Below are positions 16,162 through 25,102 of a DNA stretch of 64,000 nt, piece by piece. The DNA lies in NCBI RefSeq assembly GCF_009193155.1, contig NZ_VUKD01000008.1:52327-116326 (forward strand), written 5' to 3'. The DNA is from Georgenia subflava (lineage in GTDB: Bacteria; Actinomycetota; Actinomycetes; Actinomycetales; Actinomycetaceae). Each line of letters opens with the position of its first letter. Position 1 is the stretch's first letter. Under the pieces are notes generated by a model. That model saw only the letters and a list, made by a program, of their open reading frames with translations. It was not told where the DNA came from and ran no database searches. Position numbers and translations under genes: made by a program.

Positions 16162-16295
16162 GTTCCTCCACCTCACCGTCCGCCGGCGCGGACCGCGTGA
16201 CGTCCTCTACGACATTTTCCAGGGACAATGGTCTCTCATCCGTGCAGGGGTGGCTACGTCCGCCCCGGCGGGCCCGGACCGAGGAGGCTGTGGCA

Positions 16296-16742
16296 GTGAC
16301 CGATCGTGAGGCACCCGAGGGAAAGGTCCCGCGCGGGGGCGACCCGGCCATCATGGCCGCCCGGTACGGCGAGGCGCCGTCTGCGCAGGCCCGCCGTCGG
16401 GGCTTCGTCGCGGCCGCCGTCGTCGCCGGTCTCCTCATCCTCGGCGGGGTCGCCGTGCAGGCCGCCAACCTGACCCAGCCGGTTGTGACCACGGAGAACC
16501 TCGGTTTCACCGTCAACGACGCGACCAGCACGACCGTGCGGTTCAACGTGCGCACGGACCCTGGGACCTCCGTGCGGTGCACGCTCGTCGCGCTCAACGA
16601 CGGATTCACCGAGGTCGGATTCCGCACGCTCGAGCTCGGCCCGGTGGACGAGCGGGTGAGCTCGCACCAGGTGGACGTGCCGACGACGGAGCTCGCCACG
16701 ACGGGCAGCGTCGACAGCTGCGAGATCGTCGACGCCGGCTGA
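16296..16742 (+). CDS. DUF4307 membrane protein
   Basis: 148-aa protein with a cytoplasmic N-terminus, one membrane segment (about residues 37-57, GFVAAAVVAGLLILGGVAVQ) and an outside beta-rich domain containing two Cys (CTLVALN and DSCEIVDAG) that may pair. It is recognisable as the DUF4307 family found between greA and mca across actinobacteria (Rv1081c). Function unknown. GTG 16296 is preferred over GTG 16290 because GAGGAGG lies eight bases before it. Confidence 0.8.
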   Translation: MTDREAPEGKVPRGGDPAIMAARYGEAPSAQARRRGFVAAAVVAGLLILGGVAVQAANLTQPVVTTENLGFTVNDATSTTVRFNVRTDPGTSVRCTLVALNDGFTEVGFRTLELGPVDERVSSHQVDVPTTELATTGSVDSCEIVDAG

Positions 16743-16747
16743 CGGCC

Positions 16748-16935
16748 GGCGGTGGCACGGCCACCAGCACAAACGGGCGTGACAGGCTCCGCATGGAGCG
16801 AACGGGGGCAGAGCGGGACTCTCGGCACGGGTCGAGGCGGTGGCATGGCCACCCCACCGAAGAGGCGTGACAGGGCGCCGCAGGGAGCGAACCGCAGGGC
16901 GGAGCGGTGGGCAGACCGGGGCTGCCGGCACGGGC
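16748..16935. repeat. Imperfect 88-bp tandem duplication in the DUF4307-greA spacer
   Basis: The 391-bp spacer between DUF4307 and greA holds two diverged copies starting at 16748 and 16836. Both open with GGCGGTGGCA, C or T, GGCCACC, and share GGCGTGACAGG and GGAGCGAAC about 30-50 bp later. The rest of the spacer carries the greA promoter and leader. No convincing gene is present. Confidence 0.6.
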
Positions 16936-16998
16936 CTAGCCGGCCAGAGGAATCACGGCGCGCCGTCCTGTTTTTGCGGTGGGCCGACCGCCAGTTGC

Positions 16999-17004
16999 TA
17001 TAGT
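16999..17004 (+). promoter_or_regulatory. greA promoter -10 box
   Basis: TATAGT is one of the few near-consensus -10 hexamers in this very GC-rich window, in a local AT-rich patch. TTGCGG 19 bp upstream is a loose -35. It implies a leader of about 125 nt before greA. Confidence 0.55.
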
Positions 17005-17133
17005 TGCTGCTTTACACGCCGCCCCGGAGCGGCGCACGTGGTGCGAGCGCCCGGGCGGAAGACGAGTAGTTTCCCCTTTGCCTCGGCCGCTCGTGCAAGC
17101 GACCGGGGCACGAATGTATGTGGAGGAGGAGCC

Positions 17134-17619
17134 GTGACACAGACGAGCACCACCTGGCTCACCCAGGACGCGTACAACCGTCTGAAGGCCGAGCTCGAGC
17201 ACCTCACCGGCCCTGGTCGGACCGAGATCGCCGAGAAGATCGACGCTGCCCGCCAGGAGGGGGACCTCAAGGAGAACGGCGGTTACCACGCCGCACGCGA
17301 GGAGCAGGCCAAGCAGGAGGCCCGCATCCTCCAGCTCACCCAGCTGCTCCGTGACGCGCACGTCGGGGAGGCGCCGCCGGACGACGGCATCATCGAGTCC
17401 GGCATGGTCGTCACCGCCACGATCGCGGGCAAGAAGCGCACGTTCCTGCTCGGTTCGCGCGAGGGTGCGCCCGAGCTCGACATCGACGTGTACTCCGAGA
17501 GCTCGCCGCTGGGCGCCGCGCTCGTGGGCAAGACCGTGGGTGACACGGTCACCTACGAGGCTCCGAACGGCGCCTCGATCGAGGTCAAGGTCAGCAAGGT
17601 CAAGCCCTTCAAGAGCTGA
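17134..17619 (+). CDS. greA: Transcription elongation factor GreA
   Basis: 161-aa factor that rescues backtracked RNA polymerase by stimulating transcript cleavage. The N-terminal coiled coil carries the tip motif DLKENGGYHAAREEQ with the acidic Asp/Glu pair; the C-terminal FKBP-like domain ends KVSKVKPFKS. GTG 17134 follows GGAGGAGG. Length is standard. A perfect hairpin terminator lies 17 bp downstream. It neighbours DUF4307-mca as in mycobacteria, but on the same strand as DUF4307. Confidence 0.96.
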   Translation: MTQTSTTWLTQDAYNRLKAELEHLTGPGRTEIAEKIDAARQEGDLKENGGYHAAREEQAKQEARILQLTQLLRDAHVGEAPPDDGIIESGMVVTATIAGKKRTFLLGSREGAPELDIDVYSESSPLGAALVGKTVGDTVTYEAPNGASIEVKVSKVKPFKS

Positions 17620-17635
17620 CCCCGCAGAGTCTGAC

Positions 17636-17665
17636 CGACGGGCCGCCCTTCGGGGCGGCCCGTCG
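17636..17665. terminator. greA terminator hairpin
   Basis: CGACGGGCCGCCC pairs perfectly with GGGCGGCCCGTCG around a TTCG tetraloop, 16 nt past the greA stop. It is followed by only weakly T-rich sequence, as usual in this genome, and could serve the convergent ilvA transcript too. Confidence 0.85.
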
Positions 17666-17803
17666 TCGTCTCACCGGCTCTCGGCCGGGTAAGTTCCTCA
17701 CCGGCCCCGGCCGAGCCGCGGCGGACGCCGAGGGTCTCGGACAGGAGCCGCGCGGTTCGAAGGTCTAGCGCGCACGCCTCGGACGGGCCGCGGCCCGAGG
17801 GCC

Positions 17804-19018
17804 TCAGGGCCGCAGGATCGTGTACCCGTGCCCGCGCAGACCGCCGAGCACGGCCTCGCAGTGCTCGGGCCCCTTGGTCTCGAGCTCGACCGAGATCTCG
17901 ACCTCGTCCACCGCCAGCCCGGCGGACGTGCGGGTGTGCTCGATGTTCACCACGTTCCCGCCGGAGGCCGCCAGCAGCTGCAGCAGGCCCGCGAGGTTCC
18001 CCGGCGTGTCCTGGACGAGCACCCGCATCTGCAGGTATCGCCCGGCCGCCGACATGCCGTGCCGGATGATCCGAAGCAGCACCAGCGGGTCGACGTTCCC
18101 GCCCGAGAGCAGCACGACCACCGGTCCCGTGAAGGCCGCCGGCTCGGCCAGCAGCGCCGCCACGCCGGCCGCCCCCGAGGGCTCCACCACCATCTTGGCG
18201 CGCTCGACCACGTGGAGCACCGCCCGGGAGAGCTGCTCCTCGCTGACGGTGCGCACCTCGCCGACGTGGTCCGCGATCAGCCGGAACGGCACCTCGCCGG
18301 GCAGCCCGACGGCGATGCCGTCGGCCATCGTGTGGAGGTCGTCCAGCAAGACTGGGTGCCCCTGGGCCAGCGACTCCGGGTACGCGGCCGCGGCGGCCGC
18401 CTGGACGCCGACGACGGCCACGGACGGGTCGACCGAGTGGACGGCGGCCGCCACCCCGGCGAGCAGGCCACCGCCACCGGTCGGCACGATGATCGTGCGC
18501 ACGTCCGGCACCTGCTCGAGGATCTCCAGCCCGATGGTGCCCTGACCGGCGACGACGTCGGGATGGTCGTACGGGTGGATGAGCACACGGCCGGACGAGG
18601 ACGCCTCCGCCGTCGCCTCCCCGAGGCAGTCGGTCAGGCTCGCCCCGGTGAGGACGACCTCGGCGCCGTACTGCCGGGTGGCGGCCACCTTGGGCAGGGC
18701 GGCGTCGGCCGGCATGAAGATCTTCGCGGAGATGCCCAGCTCTTGGGCGGCGAGCGCCACGCCCTGGGCGTGGTTGCCGGCGGAGGCGGCGACCACCCCA
18801 CGGGCCTTCTCCTCGTCGCTCAGCCGTGCCATGCGCACGTACGCCCCGCGCACCTTGAACGAGCCCGTGCGCTGGAGGTTCTCGGCCTTGAGCAGCACCG
18901 GCGCGCCGACGACGCGGCCGAGGGTGGTGGACTCCTCCACCGGGGTGCGGTGGGCGATGCCTGCGATGACCTCGGCCGCCGCCGTGAAGGTCGCGTGGTC
19001 GAAGACGGGGGCGCTCAC
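17804..19018 (-). CDS. ilvA: Threonine ammonia-lyase with ACT domain
   Basis: 404-aa PLP enzyme converting threonine to 2-oxobutanoate, the first step toward isoleucine. The PLP lysine is Lys55 in TGSFKVRGA; the phosphate-binding loop is PTGGGGLLAG; SAGNHAQG is the substrate loop. Residues about 325-404 form one ACT-like domain, the length of the single-ACT class. GTG 19018 overlaps the upstream membrane-protein stop (GTGA) and follows GGGGGAGAG. Co-transcribed with an AI-2E family permease, whose link to isoleucine synthesis is unclear. Confidence 0.93.
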   Translation of the reverse strand: MSAPVFDHATFTAAAEVIAGIAHRTPVEESTTLGRVVGAPVLLKAENLQRTGSFKVRGAYVRMARLSDEEKARGVVAASAGNHAQGVALAAQELGISAKIFMPADAALPKVAATRQYGAEVVLTGASLTDCLGEATAEASSSGRVLIHPYDHPDVVAGQGTIGLEILEQVPDVRTIIVPTGGGGLLAGVAAAVHSVDPSVAVVGVQAAAAAAYPESLAQGHPVLLDDLHTMADGIAVGLPGEVPFRLIADHVGEVRTVSEEQLSRAVLHVVERAKMVVEPSGAAGVAALLAEPAAFTGPVVVLLSGGNVDPLVLLRIIRHGMSAAGRYLQMRVLVQDTPGNLAGLLQLLAASGGNVVNIEHTRTSAGLAVDEVEISVELETKGPEHCEAVLGGLRGHGYTILRP

Positions 19019-20412
19019 CGGCTCTCCCCCGGCGTCGTCCCGGTGCGCCCCGCGTCGGCGCCGTCGGGGTCGCCGGTCCCGGCGTCGTCGGAGTCCTCGT
19101 CCTCCGCGCCCTTGTCCCTGTCGGCGATGTGGTCGTAGGAGTGCTCGATCGAGGCGAACAGCGCCCCCGGCGGGCCGCCGGGTCGGTGCCAGTCGGTCGC
19201 GAGCGAGGGGTATTTGTCGTGCCCGTACAGGTAGAGCACCACCGTGTTGATGGTGGCGACCACCGGGACCGCGAACAGCGCGCCGAGGATGCCGGCGATC
19301 CCGGCGCCCGCGGTCACCGCGAGCAGGATCGCGATGGGGTGGAGGGACACCGCGTTGCCCTGGAGCCACGGCTGCAGGACGTTGCCCTCCAGCTGCTGCA
19401 CGAGCAGCACGATGCCGAGCATGATCAGCGCCGTCACGAAGCCCTGGTCGACCAGCGCGACGACGACCGCGACGGCGCCCGAGATGAAGGCACCCACGAT
19501 CGGGATGAAGGAGAACAGGAAGACCAGGATGCCGATCGGCAGCGCGAGCGGGACGCCGAGGATCGCCGCACCGGCCGCGATGCCGACGGCGTCGACGAAG
19601 GCGACGAGGATCTGGGTGCGGGTGTAGCCGCCGAGCGTCATCCAGCCGCGGATACCGGCCTCGTGGATGCGCTCGCGGGCGACCACGGGCGCCAGGCGGA
19701 CGAACCAGTGCCAGATCCGCCGCCCCTCCTTGAGGAAGAAGAACAGGACGAAGACCACCAGGACCGCGCCGGTGATGGCCGAGGTGGCCGAGCTGGTGAG
19801 CCCGACGACACCGCTGACCAGGGATCCGGTGTTCGCCTCGAGCTGTCCGCCGATCTGGTCGATCCACTCGTTGATCTGAGCCTCGTCGACGGCCAGCGGG
19901 CCGTCGGCGAGCCAGTCCACCGCCTCGTCGAAGGCCACCCCGACCCGGTCGGCCAGCGCGCCGAACCCGTCGACGATGGACCGGCCCGCCAGCACGAGGA
20001 GACCGCCGACGACGCCGATCAGCCCCAGGAGCGCGGTGAGCGCCGCGAGGGTCCGCGGGAAGTGCAGGACGCGGCGCAGCCACGTGGCGACCGGCTCGAG
20101 CAGGACGGCGAGCAGCAGCGCGATGAGCAGCGCGACCACGATCGTCTTGAAGACGATCACCAGGTAGATCAGGATCGCCAGGGCGGCGGCCACCACGAGG
20201 ATCCGCCAGGACCAGCCCGCCGCAGTCCGCAGGGTGCGCGGCACGCCGTTCTGCATGCTCTGGGCTCCGGCCGTGCGGGGCGCGGTGCTCGTCGCCGACG
20301 TCGGCGCCTGCGCAGGCGGTTGTCCGTGGGCCGGGTCGTGGCCGGTCGCCGCGCCGCGACCCAGCGTCCACCGGCCGCGCCTGCCGGTCCCCCCGCTGCT
20401 CTGCTCAGGCAT
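19015..20412 (-). CDS. AI-2E family transporter (permease)
   Basis: 465-aa protein of the AI-2E/PerM family. A Ser/Gly/Ala-rich N-terminal tail of about 60 residues precedes two hydrophobic segments, a long extracytoplasmic stretch (about residues 130-210), then five or six further segments with FLKEGRR and LVQQLEGNVLQPWLQG, typical family motifs. A charged Asp/Glu-rich tail closes it. Members export various small molecules or, in some, Na+; substrate unknown. ATG 20412 has GAGGAA upstream. A much longer open frame upstream is antisense to msrA and noncoding. Confidence 0.85.
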   Translation of the reverse strand: MPEQSSGGTGRRGRWTLGRGAATGHDPAHGQPPAQAPTSATSTAPRTAGAQSMQNGVPRTLRTAAGWSWRILVVAAALAILIYLVIVFKTIVVALLIALLLAVLLEPVATWLRRVLHFPRTLAALTALLGLIGVVGGLLVLAGRSIVDGFGALADRVGVAFDEAVDWLADGPLAVDEAQINEWIDQIGGQLEANTGSLVSGVVGLTSSATSAITGAVLVVFVLFFFLKEGRRIWHWFVRLAPVVARERIHEAGIRGWMTLGGYTRTQILVAFVDAVGIAAGAAILGVPLALPIGILVFLFSFIPIVGAFISGAVAVVVALVDQGFVTALIMLGIVLLVQQLEGNVLQPWLQGNAVSLHPIAILLAVTAGAGIAGILGALFAVPVVATINTVVLYLYGHDKYPSLATDWHRPGGPPGALFASIEHSYDHIADRDKGAEDEDSDDAGTGDPDGADAGRTGTTPGESR

Positions 20413-20484
20413 GTTCCTCGCAATCGTCGTGAGACGGTTGTCCCGGGCACAGCCTACGGGGCGACGACGACGCGGCGGCGCTCG

Positions 20485-20551
20485 GCACGACGCCGTACGG
20501 TGACTTCGCCCGACGTCGGACCTTGGCATCGCACGACGCCGCACGGTGACT
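20485..20551. repeat. Direct repeats in the divergent AI-2E/msrA spacer
   Basis: GCACGACGCCG, T or C, ACGGTGACT occurs at 20485-20505 and 20531-20551, 46 bp apart with one mismatch; weaker echoes continue to about 20640. The whole 321-bp spacer otherwise holds only the two divergent promoter regions and a msrA ribosome site (AGGAGG). I see no gene in it. Confidence 0.55.
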
Positions 20552-20733
20552 CCACAGGAGCCCGGACGGTGGGCTTGCCTCGATGCCGGACGACAGGCTT
20601 CCCTCGGCGTCGGACGATGGGGCTCGCACGGCGTGGGCGCGAACCCCTGGGGATTATCGCGGTACCCGCCCGCGTTCCCCATGGTGGAGCCGCAGGACGC
20701 TCCACGGTTTGAGCAGTCGACAGGAGGACCGCA

Positions 20734-21438
20734 ATGTTCGGACTTGGCCGCAGCACGCAGATGGTGTCCGAGGAGCAGGCGCTGCCAGGACGTACGGCGC
20801 CGACCTTCGCCGTACCCGAGACGCACGAGGTCCTCGGCACCCCGATCCAGGGCCCGTGGCCCGAGGGCTCGGAGGTGCTCTACATCGCGATGGGCTGTTT
20901 CTGGGGCGCCGAGCGGATCTTCTGGCGCCAGCCCGGCGTCGTCTCGACCGCCGCCGGCTACCTGGGCGGGTTCACGCCCTACCCCACCTACGAGGAGACG
21001 TGCACCGGCCGGACGGGGCACACCGAGGCGGTGCAGGTCGTCTACGACCCGTCCCTGACCTCCCCCGAGCTCCTCCTCAAGGAGTTCTGGGAGAACCACG
21101 ACCCCACCACCGCCAACCGGCAGGGCAACGACATCGGCACCCAGTACCGGTCGGCGATCTACTGGACGACGCCCGGGCAGGAGGCTGCCGCTCGCGCGAC
21201 GTTCGACGCGTTCCAGCAGGTGCTGACCGAGCACGGGCACGGCACGATCTCCACCGAGCTGCGTCCGTTCACGGAGGCCGGGCCCTTCTACTACGCCGAG
21301 GACTACCACCAGCAGTACCTCCACAAGAACCCGGGCGGCTACTGCAACCACGGTCCGAACGGGCTGACCTGCCCGGTCGGGCTCGTCCGCCAGGACCAGG
21401 TCCCCGCGCAGGTCGACGTCGCACCGCCCACCGACTGA
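20734..21438 (+). CDS. msrA: Peptide methionine-S-sulfoxide reductase
   Basis: 234-aa thiol enzyme reducing methionine S-sulfoxide in proteins. The catalytic motif GCFWGAE holds Cys55; [13 protein letters not shown] appears as [14 protein letters not shown], and [23 protein letters not shown] is the usual mid-region (key residues Asp, Gly, Tyr). C-terminal [15 protein letters not shown] supplies two further Cys for resolution. The length is typical of the long actinobacterial type with a 45-residue N-terminal extension. Monocistronic; the toxin-antitoxin pair begins 52 bp later. Confidence 0.95.
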   Translation: MFGLGRSTQMVSEEQALPGRTAPTFAVPETHEVLGTPIQGPWPEGSEVLYIAMGCFWGAERIFWRQPGVVSTAAGYLGGFTPYPTYEETCTGRTGHTEAVQVVYDPSLTSPELLLKEFWENHDPTTANRQGNDIGTQYRSAIYWTTPGQEAAARATFDAFQQVLTEHGHGTISTELRPFTEAGPFYYAEDYHQQYLHKNPGGYCNHGPNGLTCPVGLVRQDQVPAQVDVAPPTD

Positions 21439-21489
21439 ACGACCCTGACATGCCGGCCACCTGACGGGTGTGGCAGGAGGGCTACACTC

Positions 21490-21756
21490 ATGCACATGAC
21501 CACCATCGCGTCCCGGGACCTGCGGAACCACACAGCCTCCGTGCTGAAGCAGGTCGCGGACGGCGCGGAGGTCACGGTCACGCTTCATGGCGAGCCGGTA
21601 GCCCTCATCACACGGCCTCGGCGCGCGCGACGCAGCGGCATGCCTAGGGCCGAGTTCCTGGAGCTTCAGGCCGGGCAAAGTCTGGACGACACCTTGGCTG
21701 CCGATCTTGCGTGGATCACCGACGGGACCACCGACGATCTCGGTCCGGTCCGGTGA
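21490..21756 (+). CDS. Phd/YefM-family antitoxin
   Basis: 88-aa antitoxin. The N-terminal DNA-binding part reads TIASRDLRNHTASVLKQVADG followed by TVTLHGEPVALITRP, the Phd/YefM fold; the acidic C-terminus (SLDDTLAADLAWITDG) is the part that wraps the toxin. ATG 21490 has AGGAGG nine bases upstream; ATG 21496 is also possible, since TACACT seven bases before it would suit a leaderless mRNA. The stop overlaps the toxin start as GTGA. Such antitoxins normally repress their own operon. Confidence 0.88.
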   Translation: MHMTTIASRDLRNHTASVLKQVADGAEVTVTLHGEPVALITRPRRARRSGMPRAEFLELQAGQSLDDTLAADLAWITDGTTDDLGPVR

Positions 21757-22154
21757 CAGAGGCAGTTGTCGACACCAGCATCTGGGTGTCGGCCGAGCTG
21801 GGCAGAACTCTGGACAGCTCGAGACTGCCGGACGTGCTACGGGTCAGCGTCGTCACGCTCGCCGAGCTGCAGGCAGGGGTCCTGGCTGCTGGTGATGCCG
21901 CCTCGGCCTCTGCACGCATGCGCACGCTCGAGGCTGCCCAGTCCACCGAACCGCTCCCCGTCGACGCCGCCGTCGCGCGCGAGTGGGCTCTGCTCCGCGT
22001 AGAGATTGCTCGGGCGGGCCGCCGCGTCAACGTCAACGTCAACGACCTGTGGATCGCAGCGACGGCCCGAGCGAATCGGTTGGCCGTCGTCACCCAGGAC
22101 GACGACTTCGACCCGGTCGCAGACCTCGGCCTGGTCGAGGTCATCAAGGTGTAG
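21753..22154 (+). CDS. PIN-domain (VapC-like) toxin
   Basis: 133-aa PIN ribonuclease. The acidic active site is visible as Asp7 in VVDTSIWVSAE, Glu in TLAELQAGVL, Asp in NVNDLWIAATA and Asp residues in TQDDDFDPV, all four positions intact, so the toxin should be active. VapC-type toxins cleave tRNA or rRNA when the antitoxin is degraded. Start is GTG 21753, overlapping the antitoxin stop. The pair stands alone between housekeeping genes and may be a mobile acquisition, but no border repeats are visible. Confidence 0.88.
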   Translation: MTEAVVDTSIWVSAELGRTLDSSRLPDVLRVSVVTLAELQAGVLAAGDAASASARMRTLEAAQSTEPLPVDAAVAREWALLRVEIARAGRRVNVNVNDLWIAATARANRLAVVTQDDDFDPVADLGLVEVIKV

Positions 22155-22296
22155 CGCGACGCGGCTCGACGACGGTAGGCCGACGTCGTGGGGCGCACCA
22201 GGTCGTCCGCCGCCGACCGGCAGGAGCGGGCCGGCCCCACGCGCCGTACCCTGGTCCGGGTCCGGCACCGTGCCGGGTCCCTACCGAGAGGAACCC

Positions 22297-22701
22297 ATGA
22301 GCAACGAGCTCCCCACCGCCTCGGGCAGCTTCGGCGACAAGCCCGAGCTCGTCTTCCCCACCCCCGACGCGCCCGAGGGTCTGCAGATCGCCGTGCTCGA
22401 GCAGGGCACGGGCGCGACCGTCGAGGCGGGCGACACCATCGTGGTGAACTACCTCGGCCAGACCTGGGGCGGGCACGTCTTCGACAACTCCTACGACCGT
22501 GGCGCCTCGATCTCGTTCCCGATCGGGATGGGCGTGGTCATCGGCGGCTGGGACGACGGGCTCGTCGGCCAGCAGATCGGTTCCCGCGTCCTCCTCTCGG
22601 TGCCGCCAGAGCACGGCTACGGCCCCAACGGCGTGCCGCAGGCGGGCATCAAGGGCGACGACACGCTGGTGTTCGTGGTCGACGTCGTCGGCGTGGAGTG
22701 A
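22297..22701 (+). CDS. FKBP-type peptidyl-prolyl isomerase
   Basis: 134-aa single-domain FKBP. Conserved pieces are VEAGDTIVVNYLGQTWGG, VFDNSYDRG, FPIGMGVVIGGWDDGLVG, RVLLSVPPEHGYG and DTLVFVVDVVGV, with the aromatic pocket residues in place. No signal peptide, so cytoplasmic, assisting folding by proline isomerisation. ATG 22297 has GAGAGGAA before it; TACCCT at 22247-22252 is a plausible -10. A direct repeat and a perfect hairpin terminator follow. Confidence 0.93.
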   Translation: MSNELPTASGSFGDKPELVFPTPDAPEGLQIAVLEQGTGATVEAGDTIVVNYLGQTWGGHVFDNSYDRGASISFPIGMGVVIGGWDDGLVGQQIGSRVLLSVPPEHGYGPNGVPQAGIKGDDTLVFVVDVVGVE

Positions 22702-22708
22702 CGTCGGG

Positions 22709-22780
22709 CGTGCGGTGACGTAGTCCCTCCGGAACGACGACGGCGTGCGGTGACGTAGACCCCTCCGGCAACGACGACGG
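22709..22780. repeat. Two 35-37 bp tandem repeats after the FKBP gene
   Basis: CGTGCGGTGACGTAG begins both units (22709 and 22744), which continue through CCCTCCGG and ACGACGACGG with two small indels. Same style of spacer repeat as elsewhere in the window. Confidence 0.6.
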
Positions 22781-22811
22781 CGGCCGCTCTCCCCAGGAGA
22801 GCGGCCGCCGT
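22777..22811. terminator. Bidirectional terminator between FKBP and Bax1-like genes
   Basis: ACGGCGGCCGCTCTCC pairs perfectly with GGAGAGCGGCCGCCGT around CCA. It lies between convergent genes and is followed by TTCGTTC on the plus strand. Confidence 0.85.
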
Positions 22812-22847
22812 TCGTTCATCGGCAGCACCGGCTGCCGTGCGGCAGGG

Positions 22848-23783
22848 TCAGTCGCTGCCGCGCAGGATCGCCAGCAGACGCAGGAACTCGATGTAGAGCC
22901 ACACCAGCGTCACGGCCAGCCCGAAGGCGGCAGCCCAGGCGAAGCGGCCGGGGACGCCGGCCTCCACGCCACGCTTGATGGAGTCGAAGTCCATGATCAG
23001 GCAGATCGCGGCCAGGCCGACGGCGAAGACGCCGAGCAGCACGCCCAGCGGGATGCCGAAGATCTCGACGCCGGTGCGCAGGCCCCACGGGTCGTCCGAG
23101 ACGCCGGTGAGCATCAGGACCACGTTGACGACCGAGAACAGCGCGTAGCCGACGAGCGCGATGAGCACGAACCGCGTGAGCTTGGGCGTCACGCGCACGG
23201 TGCCGGACTTGAAGAGGAACAGCGCGGCCACGAACGTCGCGGTGGTGCCGAGGACCGCCTGGAGCACGATGCCCTCGAACTGGGCGTTGAAGACGGCGGA
23301 GATACCGCCGAGGAACAGGCCCTCGGCCGCCGCGTAGGCAAGGATCAGCGCCGGGCTGGGCTCGCGCTTGAACGCGTTGACCAGACCGAGGACCAGTCCG
23401 ACGATCGCACCACCGATGGTCAGGAGCATGCTCGGGCCGAACAGCAACCAGTTGGCCGCGGCGGCCAGGATGATCACGCCGAGGACGACGCCGGTCTTGA
23501 CGATGACGTCGTCGTAGGTCATCCGGCCCGTGTCGGCCGGGGCGGCCGACGGCTGGCGGTAGGCGTGCTCGAGGTCGTTCACCTGGTAGCCGGCCGGCGC
23601 CTGACCGGGCGCCTGCTGGCCGTAGCCGGCCGGAGCCTGGCCGTAGGCTGCCTGGCCGGGCTGCGTGTAGCCCGCACCGGCCTGCCCGCCCGGGGTGTAG
23701 CCCGGGTACGCGGGATAGCCCTTGGGGGTGCGCTGAGCGTTCGCACCGAAGTACGGGCTCTTCTCGAAGACGGGGTTGCTCAC
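22848..23783 (-). CDS. Bax inhibitor-1/YccA-like membrane protein
   Basis: 311-aa protein. The first 95 residues are a Gly/Pro/Tyr/Gln-rich disordered tail with repeated GYGQAPAG-like units; about seven membrane segments follow, with the family features AAAEGLFLGGISAVF, FKSGTVRVTPKLTRFV and the C-terminal MDFDSIKRGVEAG acidic motif (Asp pair) thought to gate Ca2+/H+ leak in BI-1 relatives. This tail-plus-membrane layout is the usual actinobacterial form. GTG 23783 follows AGGAGG. A -10-like TACGAT is at 23856-23861. Confidence 0.88.
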   Translation of the reverse strand: MSNPVFEKSPYFGANAQRTPKGYPAYPGYTPGGQAGAGYTQPGQAAYGQAPAGYGQQAPGQAPAGYQVNDLEHAYRQPSAAPADTGRMTYDDVIVKTGVVLGVIILAAAANWLLFGPSMLLTIGGAIVGLVLGLVNAFKREPSPALILAYAAAEGLFLGGISAVFNAQFEGIVLQAVLGTTATFVAALFLFKSGTVRVTPKLTRFVLIALVGYALFSVVNVVLMLTGVSDDPWGLRTGVEIFGIPLGVLLGVFAVGLAAICLIMDFDSIKRGVEAGVPGRFAWAAAFGLAVTLVWLYIEFLRLLAILRGSD

Positions 23784-24163
23784 GTATGTGCCTCCTGGTC
23801 GCGGCGTCCTTGACCCGCGTGTTCGGGTTCGGACCGGTGTCGCTGGCCTGTCCTCATCGTACGGGCACTCTCCCGCCCGCACGTCATGGGACTTGCTGAC
23901 ATATTCAACGGGACGGAGCCCGTCCGTGTTCCCGATCACAGCGCCGAGTTTCCGTGCGGGTCCTGGGCTACCGCGGCCGCGACCGCCTTCCGGTCTCATC
24001 CCTCAGGAGGACGCGCTCCGCACGACGGCGGAGGCAGGCGTCCCCACGAATCGGTCCCACCGCCGATCCGGCGTCGCCGGCGGGGCGCCTACCGTGGGAC
24101 CAGCACGACGGCACGGCCCCGCAGGGCAGCACCGACCGGCACAGACGCAGAAGGGCACCACAG
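23784..24163. other. Divergent promoter spacer, no gene
   Basis: 380 bp separating the Bax1-like gene from the ABC exporter operon. It includes TACGAT (23856-23861, minus strand) as a likely -10 for the Bax1-like gene and a locally AT-richer patch around 23890-23910. The ribosome site for the ABC ATPase (AGAAGGG) is at its right end. Frames open through it are not gene-like. Confidence 0.5.
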
Positions 24164-25102
24164 ATGATCGAGGCGCACGACCTCACCAAGCGATACGGCG
24201 CGAAGACCGCCGTCGACGGCATCAGCTTCACCATCGAGCCGGGCACCGTCACCGGCTTCCTCGGCCCCAACGGCGCCGGCAAGTCCACGACCATGCGGAT
24301 GATCGTCGGTCTGGACCGTCCGACGTCGGGCTCGGTCACGGTCAACGGCCGCGCCTACGCCCAGCACCGGTCCCCGCTCAAGGAGGTCGGTGTGCTGCTG
24401 GACGCCAAGGCGGTCCACACCGGGCGCTCCGCCCGCTCGCACCTGCGCACCATGGCCGCCACGCACGGCATCCCCACGAAGCGGGTGGACGAGGTCATCG
24501 AGATGACCGGCCTCGCGGACGTCGCCAAGAAGCGAGTCGGCGGGTTCTCCCTCGGGATGGGCCAGCGCCTGGGGATCGCCTCCGCCATGCTGGGCGACCC
24601 CCGCACCCTGATCCTCGACGAGCCGGTCAACGGCCTCGACCCCGAGGGCGTGCGCTGGGTCCGCAACCTGGTCCGCTACCTCGCGAGCGAGGGCCGCACC
24701 GTGTTCCTCTCCTCGCACCTGATGAGCGAGATGGCGCAGACGGCGGACCAACTCCTGGTCATCGGCCGCGGCAAGATCATCACCGCCGGGCCGGTCCAGG
24801 ACGTGATCGACTCGGTGACCGGCACCCTCGTGCGGGCCCGCTCCCCGCGCGCGAGCGAGCTCGCCGAGCTGGTGCGGGCCGCCGGCGGCACCGTCACCTC
24901 CACGGAGGCCGGTCTGCTCGAGCTGCACGGCGTCACCGCCGAGCAGGTCGGGGACACCGCCGCCGCGCACGGCATCCCGCTGCACGAGCTCACCCCGCAG
25001 CGGGCGTCGCTCGAGGAGGCCTACATGAGCCTGACCCAGGACGCGGTCGAGTACCGCTCCGAGACCACCCCCGTCGCCACGCAGGAGGGCGAGAACCGAT
25101 GA
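24164..25102 (+). CDS. ABC exporter ATP-binding protein
   Basis: 312-aa ATPase of the drug/bacitracin-type export family. Walker A GPNGAGKST, signature GGFSLGMGQRLG, Walker B LILDEPVNGLDPEG and the switch His in SSHLMSEM are all present; the last 90 residues are the regulatory tail usual in two-gene exporters. ATG 24164 has AAGGG upstream. It overlaps the permease by 4 nt (ATGA) and heads a four-gene operon ending in a two-component system, suggesting the kinase senses the compound or stress that the exporter handles. Confidence 0.92.
   Translation: MIEAHDLTKRYGAKTAVDGISFTIEPGTVTGFLGPNGAGKSTTMRMIVGLDRPTSGSVTVNGRAYAQHRSPLKEVGVLLDAKAVHTGRSARSHLRTMAATHGIPTKRVDEVIEMTGLADVAKKRVGGFSLGMGQRLGIASAMLGDPRTLILDEPVNGLDPEGVRWVRNLVRYLASEGRTVFLSSHLMSEMAQTADQLLVIGRGKIITAGPVQDVIDSVTGTLVRARSPRASELAELVRAAGGTVTSTEAGLLELHGVTAEQVGDTAAAHGIPLHELTPQRASLEEAYMSLTQDAVEYRSETTPVATQEGENR

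Noticed and set aside
20413..21678. N-terminal extension of the AI-2E permease frame to 887 codons.
   Set aside because: The extension runs antisense through msrA; the protein family begins near residue 1 of the ATG 20412 start, which has a ribosome site.
21481..22154. Toxin-antitoxin pair as the edge of a genomic island.
   Set aside because: Flanking genes (msrA, FKBP) are housekeeping, composition is ordinary, and no att-like direct repeats are seen.
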